Source of the DNA: Theristus sp. LFF4_11
Lineage: Eukaryota; Nematoda; Chromadorea; Monhysterida; Xyalidae
Direction: 5' to 3'
DNA length: 64,000 bases
Assembly: GCA_030248135.1 (NCBI GenBank)
Contig: JASANC010000646.1
Coordinates: forward strand, 1 to 64,000
Shown here piece after piece: positions 48,841 through 58,241 of this stretch. Each line of letters starts with the position of its first letter. Position 1 is the stretch's first letter. The notes under the pieces are model-generated. The model saw nothing but the letters and a program-made list of their open reading frames with translations, did no database searches and was not told the DNA's origin. A program made the translations under genes and the position numbers.

Positions 48841-50807
48841 CTCTTTTTACAAGTTTCGCTTTCTGAAAACGGGTGTTCAGCTGTTCACAACAAAAGACGT
48901 TACTTTTTTCGTTATTTCTTTACATTCCAGCGAAAAGGCTTCGCTTCGGTTAGGTAGGCGGGTAAAAGAAGCGACGCAGCAAAACACAAGCCCGCGCAAC
49001 GGATGTTCAAAAAAGCGTTGCTATTTCGCATTTATTTTTAATAAGCGAGAGCCAAAAAAACAATAACTAAATCACCACGTTGCTTCTTTGAAAACGGGTA
49101 TTAAAATGTCACTTCGTGTCTTCCATCAATTTTTTCTTCCTCAAAGAGGCTTCGCTTGGGTTATTTCTAAACGGGTCTATAAACTCAATAGCAACATTTT
49201 AGAACCTTTTTATTCTGGCCATTTTTAAATAGGGCAATAACGAAACAACTTTTAAGTAAGTTAAAAAATAATAAGCTTCAACGGTTTGCTTTAGCTACTA
49301 CGTTTCTTTGAACCATGCAAGAAAAGCTTATCTAAGCAATTGATTACCGCTGCGCAAGTTATCGATACTAAAATTAACGAATATGGGTTGTCTTGGTGCG
49401 TTCAGTTGAAATTGTAGAATGATATAATCAAACAAACCAAACAAACAGGCAACTCATTAAAACGACTATTAAAAAATCTCAACTCAGTGAAAACGGGTAA
49501 AAGATGATGTACATGTAAATAGAGAGCTTATTTCTAACCGTGCCGAAGGCACGGGTCAAAAGGCTAGTCTACTACACTAAAATAATACTTTGTCTGTCCA
49601 TCCAACTTTTTGCGACTGTTGTTACCGGTATCATTTTTAACAACTTTTCTATGCGAATCATTTTTTTTACTTTTGGTGTTCAACAACGAGTCATCATGAT
49701 TCATTCAGTTCTCTCATCAACGTTCCGTCGCACTGGTCAGGTTGGTTGGTGATATAATACTTTGTCTGTCCGTCCAACTTTTTGCTACTTAAGGTAGCGA
49801 AATCAAAATGTTGCTATCACTTTTTAACAGTTTTTCCATGCGAATCATTTTCTCTCTTTTGGTGTTCAACGAGTCATCATGATTCATTCAGTTCTGTCAT
49901 CAACGTTCCGTCGCAATGGTCAGGTTAGTTGGTGGTGTATGCGAATCATTTTCTCTCTTTTGGTTTTCAACAACGAGTCATCATGATTCCTTCCAGTTCT
50001 GTCATCAACGTTTCCGTCGCAATGGTCAGGTTGGTTGGTTGTGATGTAAAAAATGAGATTATAATGTGCGGGAACAAACGTAACTGCTCCAAAGAAGCCA
50101 TTATCTCACAGAATTGACGGCACATCCGAGTATGATCGATAGCAAGAATTGGAAAAACGGGTCTCCCAATAAAACGAATTTGCGACTTTGAAAAACCAAC
50201 AGAAACGAAATCGGCTTTTGAATTTTTTTTTTCACACACATAAGTGGTTATCCTTTCCTGTGAATAATAATTGAATCCCACATTTTTTCCGAACCAAATA
50301 CACGGTTAACATTGATGCGGAACATTCCATCAAAGCAAAATGAATATAGGTCATGAACATCGATTGTGAGAGCACTAAACAAACAGCAGTTTTTACATTT
50401 TTAAAGTCAAATTCTGTGACGTTCAGGAAGCAAAATCCGAAAAACCGAACCGAACCGAACCGACGAAACCCCTAACCGACCCAACACTAGTGGCCACTAC
50501 TTGTATGATATGCTATGTGTATCTATGTATGATTTTTAATACGTATCTGTGTTACGAAGTTTTATCATGCATGCTTTCGAAACAGTCGTTTGCCAATAAA
50601 TAATGCACAATAATGCACGTGAACGCGTTTCGTCAATTTTCTGCGATCATAATAAACCTTGTTTTTTGTGAAACTTAACAACGACAGTTGGAGCCGCAAT
50701 AAATCAAATCGATGATGTTCACGTTGGCTGTCTTTATTTTCTGCAAGTAGGCAGACAGACAGACAGACCCCAGCAATACAATTTTACGCAGAATTTTTTT
50801 GCATCCT

Positions 50808-50998
50808 GCACTGCGCCACTGCATGTATCCTGCACTGCATCTTGCGCGGCATTTTGCACTGCATCTTGCACGGCATTTTGCACTGCATCTTGCACGGCAT
50901 TTTGCACTGCATCTTGCACGGCATTTTGCACTGCATCTTGCACGGCATTTTGCACTGCATCTTGCACGGCATTTTGCACTGCACCGCATCTCGCACTG
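50808..50998. repeat. 24-bp tandem repeat
   Basis: About seven copies of a 24-bp unit beginning GCATTTTGCACTGCATCTTG. Because the unit is a multiple of three it stays open on both strands; these frames are not genes. Confidence 0.95.
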
Positions 50999-51850
50999 CG
51001 CAACGTTAAATGTTTTGCTGAAAGTGACTATGCGGTAGTAAAGTGATCACCGTACAGTCACTTACAGAAAAAATGTTGCGATGCAGTTCAGTTTGCAGTG
51101 CAGAACACAAAAAAAGTTTCGGCGTGTACAATCTGCACATGCACAATTTCTTCCGTCTTTGAAATATTCAAAAAGTCATCACACTGTTACTGTGTTCGAC
51201 TGTGTCTAGTGTTCAAATCAAACATTGTGTGAAAAATCACATTTTGTGGCCCACATGTTGGAAAGTGAATGTGTGTGGTCGTCCAATAAAGCTGTTGTTC
51301 CAAGTCCATCATCAATTTCATTTTTTTTCTGGAAAATTTTAAAAAAATCTAAAGGACAGGGTGTCTAAAAATCAACAATGAACGGCGAAACTGTTCGTCT
51401 TTCTAGTTTCGCTTGTGAAGATTGGAGACACTGGACTGGATTTTGGATTTGCAAGACCTTTGGTTATGGTTCAGGCCACGAACCAAGCAGGAACAGCTTT
51501 AACACTATCAGAACAAAAATTTTCTTTTTAGAGTAAGCGTCAGATGCAACTAAAATGCACGTTGCTGTTTTTTGGCATGGTGACGTTACTGATCATAGCG
51601 TCGTGCTGACGTGCCACACAAATTTACGGTCCCACTTTATGAACATGAAACATGTCTGAAATCGACACCATATGTCTCTGAGCACTGTATAAATTACAGC
51701 GTACGTAATTACACTGCGTTTCCAGCAAAAATCGAACTCGCGTTTTTGTTGACGAGAAAAAAACGTTGCAGCAATGTGAATACGACGTTCGTTGTGTGGT
51801 GACGAAAACAAAATTACGTTCTTATACAAGCTTTATACTGATTGTGAAAA

Positions 51851-52723
51851 ATGGTACAAGCATTTTTCAAAGCACTGCTGTTTTTGCCAACTTTTCTTAT
51901 TTCCGGTTCGTTTAACATTTTTTTTCTTTATTTCGATCAATATTGAAAACTTTGCATTCGATTTGGAGATGTCACAAAAAAGAACGCGCTTTAGTATCCA
52001 GATATTTTTTTGTGCGAAGAAGGCGGATTAATGTTGAATGATGTGTGGAAAAGCCTCACAGCTAAAAAAGCTGTTTCGCGTCCGAACGTAATTCGAATAT
52101 GAAATAAAATGATTTTATTGAGTTAGAAGTGATTCTGATTCGTTTTTTCTCAATTTCTTGCATAAATCTGCTGTCAGAATACTACGTCATAATCAGTTTT
52201 GTTGATCTCAAATTGCCACGCAGCCATGAAACATTTTCTCTATCTGTGCGTGCAAACGCATATTGGGTCACGTTTCATAAGAAAGATAATAATATTATAG
52301 TTCACCATGTTTTACTGTGTCAGAGACCAAAAAACAAATTGGAGCGTTAGCGCACTTTCGCTGAGTCTACGCTGATCCACATAACGAACAACACTGAAAA
52401 CCATTCCGAAACGCTTTTTCAAAACAAAAGCTCGATCCACGAAAACGCACCATCATAATCGGGTACCAGTGCCAGTCAAGCAAGATGTAAGGACCTTAGT
52501 AGGTTTGGCTATCTCCAAGGTGGTCAGAAAAGAAAAAGCGTTTAGTGCTTTTTTGTTTGGTAAAATGTTTAGAAATGGTTTTCAGCAAACGCAACGCTTT
52601 GCAGATGCTAGATGCAATCTACGAAACTCAGAATTATAGCGAATCAGTTGAGTGGTTGGTGTTCACGTGATGCATGCTTTTTGTGCAGGCTTTCTGTGGG
52701 GGCGGAGTTTGCACAGAAAGCAT

Positions 52724-52767
<44 letters not shown>

Positions 52768-55700
52768 GAGATTTTTAGGCGATGTTTTTAGCCAGGGCTA
52801 ACCCAGAGAAGCGTAAAGAACGCCATTGAGTAGGGCGCCCATCGAGTTTTCTCTGTCATTAAGTGTCTATACACCCCTCGGCGGGGCTCGATCACCCGAG
52901 TGCACAGACTGTAGTCTAACGCACTACCACCAGGCCACGAGGGTGACGTTCCGTGATGCATTCCGTGATCACCAACGTCTGACCAACCAATCAGCTGATT
53001 TTCTATAATTTAGAGTTAGACACAGCACAGCGCGAGCTGCCTTTAAACGTGCGTATCGTTCATTCAATGTGAAATCACTGTTCGGCAAAACTTCTGCCAA
53101 GCTTTTTTACCCGATACAGCTACTGCCGTGCCGCCGCGATGCCTGCAAGAGGTCGACACTGGCTATCTGTATATTGAAGTCGCCACATGGCCGCCAAGGA
53201 CGAGATTCTTTTACAATCAGGTTATACAGTCCAACTCTATAGCATATCCAATTAGCTGATTGGTTGGTGGTCACGTGATGCATGGATTCTATGTACATCA
53301 AACTCCGCCTCTACAGCAATTCATGCACAGAGTGCATATATCGAACGATCAGCTAGTTGGGTATGTTATAGAGTTAGACTGTACAAAGTTGTCAACAAAA
53401 TATGTTCAATCTTCTGTTGAGCTATTGTAACTGTAAATTCTAATGTGAAATATAAGCATGGAACCCAACAAACATTCTCCATTGCAGACCTCTGCGCAGT
53501 GTAAACCGTATTTTTATTATGGCCTGCGTGACAGCATCATGGTCACCCGCAATGAGTTCAAAGACCAGCTGAGCTGCATTAAGGAGTGCATGGGTGAAGA
53601 GGAAGGTTAAGGCCAGTTAAGACCGTTTTCAAAAAAGGCGTTTTTAGTTTGCATTGTTTTCACTTCGGGATTTCTATATAATATAGTTACTACTGATAAG
53701 GATCCCTAACGATCGATCGGTCATTTTGAAACGCCAGATTTTCAATGTCAAAGACAATGTTTGTCAGAAAATGTTCATTGCCGAATCATCAAAAAACGTT
53801 GCCAAAAAGGTACTGTCGAACTCTAAATCATAGTCATTTTGCTGGTTGCTTGGTGATCACGTGATGCATGCTCAGCTGTGTAGGACAGTCTCCACCTCCT
53901 CAGCAAATATCTCTCTGCACAGAAAGCATGTGATCACCAACCAATCAGCTACAGTGTAATTACCTGTAAACTGTAGAGTTCGACTGTAACTGAAAATTTC
54001 AAATGACAATAATGGATTTATTTTATCTCTGTGAAGTGTCCGTACACGTACAGTCACACCATATCGCGAGCATTTTGGGCTGATTTTAATCTGGTGAATA
54101 AATGTCAAGATGTTCGCTTTCCGATCAATGCCATCCGCGTTTCCATCGCAGGAGCGGAGACGACGACGAACGCATCCGATAGGCCGCAGGAATGCCGTGA
54201 GCCGGTTGAGTATGGCATCCCGCGGTGCGACCGGTACACGCCGAGCTGGTATTTCGACACGAAATCGGAGCGCTGCAAACAGTTTGTCTGGTGAGACTCC
54301 ACAGACACACGCTATTGCAGAAAAATTGTATCATTTTTTCCAACCGAAAAAGTGACTTTTTTGATTCGCTCAGCAAATTATCTCGGGGCAGTATTGCCGT
54401 TTTCCACCGGAGTTTGGTACCTTTGGGATTCCGGAACCGATCGATGCGCGAATAAAAAAAATCCGTTCCTAATCTTCCTTGTATCAGATATAATACCTCT
54501 TCCCGGGATCACACAAATGGGAGAGAATCACACAAAATTCCGCTTTTCACATTCTTTTCCGCTTCAGGTGGGGCTGCCGCGGCAACAAGAATCGATTTCC
54601 GAACAAGCGACGCTGCGAGACGCACTGCAACGCGAAGCCGACGCCGCAACGCAAGTGTACGAAAGAGCAACGTTGGTGGAGTGGGCATGAGGGGGGGGGG
54701 TAATCCTTCAGAATTAGGTATAGGCTAAATCCGCCAGGGGTTTATTTTTTGGTTCCAAAAAATGAACATACTGTGACATGGAGCACGTTTTGACATCAAA
54801 ACAACAAACACATCAAATCTGACGACGTTCTTTGCAGAACGCTGCTTGGAGGGTGTCAACCAGCGGAAACAGTGTCGGAGAAAGGTGCGCTGGCGGTACA
54901 TAGCCCGCGAGGACAACTGTCGACGGTTGGCGGTGCTTTTTTCAAGCGTTAAGCTACATTCTTGAAGCAGTATTTGGTGAATCATAGCTGTGTTAAAGCA
55001 TAGCTACGCGGTCACTAATTACTGCTTCATGAATGCAGCATTAGTCTTTAGAGCGTTTCAAGACACACGCCAGCTGTCGTGTTTGTGTGGGCATATGCGG
55101 CCGTTTGCTGTTGCAGGTTTCCGTATTACGGTTGTGGCGATCGCAACGAGAATCAGTTTTCGAGCAAAGCCAGTTGCGAGTCGTTGTGCCAGGGCGCGTA
55201 CAGATGCGTCGACCAGTCTGGTGAGCCACACTGGCAACAGCGCTTGTGACAACTTGCAGATAATGTGCAGAGCCATTTCACGCTTTTTTGTGACCCTCGT
55301 GGCCTCGTGGTAGCGTGGTAGCCTCTTGTCGGTGCGTTCGCGGGATCGAGCCCCGCCGAGGGGCGTAAAAGCACTTGATGATAGAGAAAACTCGACGGCG
55401 TTCTGCACGTTTTTCTGGGTTAGCCTTGGCTAAAAAACATCTCCTAAAATCCCAACAAACAAACCAACGTCCGCACCAACCAACACAACAAGATCGTCTG
55501 AGTGCACTTCGTACTCGTTTTGGACCTTTTTCGAAAAAAAGACAATGGGTGATCTCGAACTTGGCGGCGGAGACAAGTCTTGATGGAGACGGTGAACTTG
55601 ATGTTTGTCTGCCACGCCGATACCCGTTCCAACCAAATACAATGGGATAGAACACCGCGCGGGCCGCATTCCCCGCTCCGGACCCCGCCGCTGACAGGAC

Positions 55701-56386
55701 ACCGGGACTCCGGACACCACTTCGGGCATTTTTATTTGGCGTGAACTTTTTTGACTTTATTTTCAGACTCGGCAGTTTCATCACCGAGTTGCGCCTCAAT
55801 GCGCTGCTCGGAGTGCCACGAGTGTCGTGACGTTCGAACGAAATCGGGCGTTTCCGGTTCTTGTGTCCGTGAACGCGACTGCTGTCCAAGTATGCGGATT
55901 TTGGTGATTGGAATATGGCAGCAACAGTTTAAACATATCCAACTGTAGCTGACTGGTTAGTGATCATATGATGCATGCATTGCTGTGCAGAAATCGCTGT
56001 GGAAGCGGAGTTTGGTTTGCGCCCGAAAGCATACATCACGTCAGCACCAACCAATCAGCTAGGTGCATATGTTATAGGGTTAGACTGTAGTCAAGATTAA
56101 TTGTCACCCTGTGGCCTGAGTGGCAGCGCGGTATAACTCGTTTTTCTGGTTAGCTCTGGCTAAAAACGTCGCCTAAAGTCATCGTTCGTTCGGTCGGTTG
56201 TTGGTAGTTTCACGTTGTGTTTTTATTTCCAACGCAGAACACACAGAGCGCGTGCCGTGCTTTGCTGATCCGTGCTCCGTGAACGTGTGCCAGTCGGCCG
56301 CCCACTGCATTCCCGTCTATTGCGACGGTTGCACGCGCATTTTTTACGATCGTAATTGGAACGAACTGGAGAAGTGTCCGAGTTGA
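51851..56386 (+). CDS. Secreted Kunitz protein with cysteine-rich C-terminal module (K2)
   Basis: Nine exons close from ATG to TGA: 51851-51905, 53120-53220, 53488-53605, 54152-54290, 54568-54671, 54838-54925, 55117-55220, 55767-55889, 56238-56386 (326 residues). A signal peptide (FFKALLFLPTFLIS) comes first. Kunitz 1 lacks Cys14 and Cys38 (GYL; FYYGL). Kunitz 2 (GIPRC ... FVWWGCRGN) and Kunitz 3 (KQCRRK ... FPYYGCGDRNENQF) have all six cysteines, with Asp and Arg at P1. The C-terminus is a module of many cysteines (CSECHECRD ... RDCC, then CFADPCSVNVC ... YCDGCTRIFYD). The Arg P1 of Kunitz 3 suits a trypsin-like target. The end of exon 54568-54671 is the least certain boundary. Module-boundary introns are phase 1. 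A paralog (K3) lies downstream on the same strand. Confidence 0.88.
52625..53025. repeat. Palindromic MITE copy split by a SINE
   Basis: The left half (to 52736) has CACGTGATGCATGCTTT and GGCGGAGTTTG; the right half (from 52948) has TGATCACCAACG, ACCAATCAGCTGATTTTC and TATAATTTAGAGTTAGAC. Between them is the SINE at 52737-52947. Located in K2 intron 1. Confidence 0.75.
52737..52947 (-). repeat. tRNA-derived SINE, copy a
   Basis: On the minus strand: CACCCTCGTGGCCTGGTGGT (A-box-like), then GGTGATCGAGCCCCGCC (B box GATCGAGCCC), a unique body ending TAGCCCTGGCTAAAAACATC, and an (AAC)n tail of about 33 bp. Pol III-type promoter and simple-repeat tail are typical of SINEs. It shares its body with copies at 55291 and 56103. 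Confidence 0.85.
53226..53383. repeat. Palindromic MITE copy, complete
   Basis: Ends TACAGTCCAACTCTATA and TATAGAGTTAGACTGTA are imperfect inverted repeats, with TA at both outer edges. Internal landmarks are AGCTGATTGGTTGGTGGTCA and CACGTGATGCATG. About 158 bp, in the K2 intron after exon 53120-53220. Confidence 0.85.
53814..53988. repeat. Palindromic MITE copy
   Basis: Ends CTGTCGAACTCTAAA and GTAGAGTTCGACTGTA; internal TGATCACGTGATGCATGC and GAAAGCATGTGATCACCAAC. In the K2 intron before exon 54152-54290. Confidence 0.8.
54948..55036. repeat. Short palindromic MITE, copy 3
   Basis: Left TTGAAGCAGTATTTGGTGAA and right TTACTGCTTCATGAATGC are imperfect inverted repeats; related to 1137-1235 and 12680-12770. 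In a K2 intron. Confidence 0.55.
55291..55466 (+). repeat. tRNA-derived SINE, copy b
   Basis: TGACCCTCGTGGCCTCGTGG, GCGGGATCGAGCCCCGCCGA and AGAGAAAACTCGACGGCG match copy a in order; it ends with GGGTTAGCCTTGGCTAAAAA, CTCCTAAAAT and an AAC/AAAC-rich tail. Located in the K2 intron before exon 55767-55889. Confidence 0.85.
55928..56094. repeat. Palindromic MITE copy
   Basis: Contains ACTGGTTAGTGATCATATGA, a GGAAGCGGAGTTTGG core, CACCAACCAATCAGCTAG and the terminus TATAGGGTTAGACTGTA. In the last K2 intron. Confidence 0.75.
56103..56178 (+). repeat. tRNA-derived SINE, copy c, internally deleted
   Basis: Starts GTCACCCTGTGGCCTGAGTG, then jumps to TTTTTCTGGTTAGCTCTGGC and TAAAAACGTCGCCTAAA; the B-box region is missing. 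It sits between a MITE and the last K2 exon. Confidence 0.75.
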
Positions 56387-56720
56387 GCGAGAAATTATTA
56401 TTGCAAATTTCGATTCTTCTGTGATCGATATTTTTTGTTTTTTTTGTACTTCTAAAGACGCACTAACTTTTGATTCTTTTGATGATGTGCCAATTGTTCA
56501 ACATTCTTCCATGGTTGTTGTTAATATAAGCAGAAAACTTGCGACAAGACAAGCAAATCAAAATCATGAAACTGAGAAGTGCCGAGCAAGTGAAACTTGC
56601 GTTTTTGGTTTTCTGTTTGTGTTTTCTGTGTTCTCTGTTGTGTTTGAGTTTTCTTGTGCTTGCTTACTTGTGTTTTTGTTTTCATCTGCGTTTGCATTTG
56701 TGTTTGGGTGTACGTTTGTA

Positions 56721-57617
56721 CAGGGTGGGCCAAAAAAAGGTTCCATTTTCAAACTGCTGTCACTGGCTTGTGTTTTAATATTATGAGCTGAAATTTTCAG
56801 CACTGATAAAACATATGATGCCATTTTACTGGCGAAAATGTTTTCCCGATACATAATTCCTAGCGCTCACTGTGGCAGATTTTCTAAAAAGCTCGAAAAA
56901 TCAACAAATTAGTATCAAGTGCAAGAAAAAATTAGTATCAAGGTGCGTGATTCAATTTTGAAACTGTTGCGAAGGTGACAAATGGGTCTTTTTGGATACC
57001 CGGGGTATTGATAGTTCAAATCATGCGCTCAGAGTGGAAAGGTCTCACACTTGAATTGCATTTGAGCTGCTCGAGCGAAATTCTGATGTTTCACAGCGGA
57101 CTCGAGTCAGCAGCCATGCGACTGCGACAGAAAGAATTGTTCAGTTGACTTTTTGTTTTGTGTGTTGCTCTTTTCTTTTGAAAAGTTTTTCTGCGGTTTG
57201 AATAAAAACAGTGTTTCAGTTTCAGTTTTCTGCAGTTTCGTCATGGTTAAGTGGACAGCAGAACAACGGGTCTGGTGTGCTATCTGGTGGGAGCAATCTG
57301 AAAGTTTTTCTGCAGTCACTCGCCAGTTTCGCGTAAAATTCAATCCAGCCGCTGCCGGACGAGAACCTTGATGATGATTTGGATGTCTATGAGCAATGAT
57401 TCGTTGTGAAATTCTTGTTTAGCAACCATTTTTTTGAAAATTTGGGTATTTTTAAACATTGCGCTGTAAAACTGAATCTACTTGACCAAACTGGATAAAA
57501 ATTTTGTCAGAAAAATGGCATCACATGTTTTATCAATGCTGAAAGTTTCAGCTCATAATATTGAAACACCAGCCAGTGACAGCAGTTTGAAAATGGAACC
57601 TTTTTTGACCCACCCTG
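56721..57617. mobile_element. Tc1/mariner-type element, internally deleted
   Basis: Begins CAGGGTGGGCCAAAAAAAGG and ends with a near inverse (TTTTTTGACCCACCCTG). TA flanks each end (56719-56720, 57618-57619). The terminal inverted repeats reach about 100 bp inward (landmarks CATTTTCAAACTGCTGTCAC and ATATTATGAGCTGAAA). A short frame inside encodes a transposase-like helix-turn-helix. Confidence 0.88.
57243..57371 (+). pseudogene. Transposase N-terminal helix-turn-helix remnant (42 aa)
   Basis: MVKWTAEQRVWCAIWWEQSE followed by SAVTRQFRVKF resembles the N-terminal DNA-binding helix-turn-helix found in some Tc1/mariner-related insect and worm transposases. It ends after 42 residues; the DDE catalytic part is absent. 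Confidence 0.7.
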
Positions 57618-58241
57618 TATTAGTTTGTAACAAGCTATGATTACAAGAGGTGTCCAGTATTATTCTGCATATGAGTCTTGTTTTTACTTTGTTATACAAT
57701 AAAAAGCAGCTTAACATAATATGCTTTTGTGTTTTGTGTTTTGTGTGTTCTAATGGTTTCGTTTTTGTGTCCACGACTTTTGTTTTTGTGTGTTGTGTGT
57801 GTTAGGTTTACTTCTTTTGATTTTGTCGGGTTTTCTGTTTTGTGTAATAAAAAAGAGAACCTCTCATTGCAGCTCAGCATCAAAGGAACAGCTGATAACC
57901 TCTATTTATTCATATTTTTTATGGTCTGAAACATAACGTCATGCTTCTCAAAACAAGCAGAAAAGTTTGAAACAAAACATTGGGAAACGCAGTTTTGTAA
58001 ATGAGCGACCGTGCAATGTAAAACAATTATGCAGGCAGAACTAGTTTTGACTGATTAATGTAACAAAACATTGTTCAGCAGTTTCGCCGACATGTTTTCA
58101 TATTTTCCGCTTTTTGTACTGTCACAATAACCCAGTTTTTTCAAAAAATACAGAAAAAAAGCTTTGTTGTGAAACAATTTGATAAACGTTTTTTTTTGCA
58201 AACGAAAATTTCTGGAGAAAAAAAATCTTTTGAGTGTGAAA

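Larger units (their letters stand above)
45426..50489. mobile_element. Large hAT-like element composed of satellite arrays
   Basis: The left end TAGTGTTGGGTCGGTTA and right end TAACCGACCCAACACTA are exact inverted repeats, with ACCGAACCGACC repeats just inside both ends. The flanks carry GTGGCCAG and GTGGCCAC, an imperfect 8-bp duplication. The interior is mostly tandem arrays: about 45970-46900, 47580-48840 and 49500-50040. No transposase was recognised. The size is set only by the matching ends. Confidence 0.8.
45045..51850. other. Repeat-filled interval between the transporter and K2
   Basis: 6.8 kb, mainly the element 45426-50489. Outside it are a hairpin at 45314-45362, a 24-bp tandem array at 50808-50998, and about 850 bp up to K2 with no recognised exon. 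The missing first exon of the transporter should lie here, on the minus strand, but I could not identify it. Confidence 0.5.
56387..58241. other. Intergenic region between K2 and K3
   Basis: 1.85 kb. The middle is the Tc1/mariner-type element at 56721-57617. The rest is T-rich with no supported exon. Confidence 0.55.

Noticed and set aside
50675..51003. Long open frames on both strands rich in CKM/QNAVQDA and LHLARHFA repeats
   Set aside because: They result from a 24-bp tandem repeat whose length is a multiple of three; no start context, domain or splice partner.
55278..55889. 203-aa minus-strand frame
   Set aside because: It spans a SINE and the complement of K2 exon 55767-55889; no domain on the minus strand.
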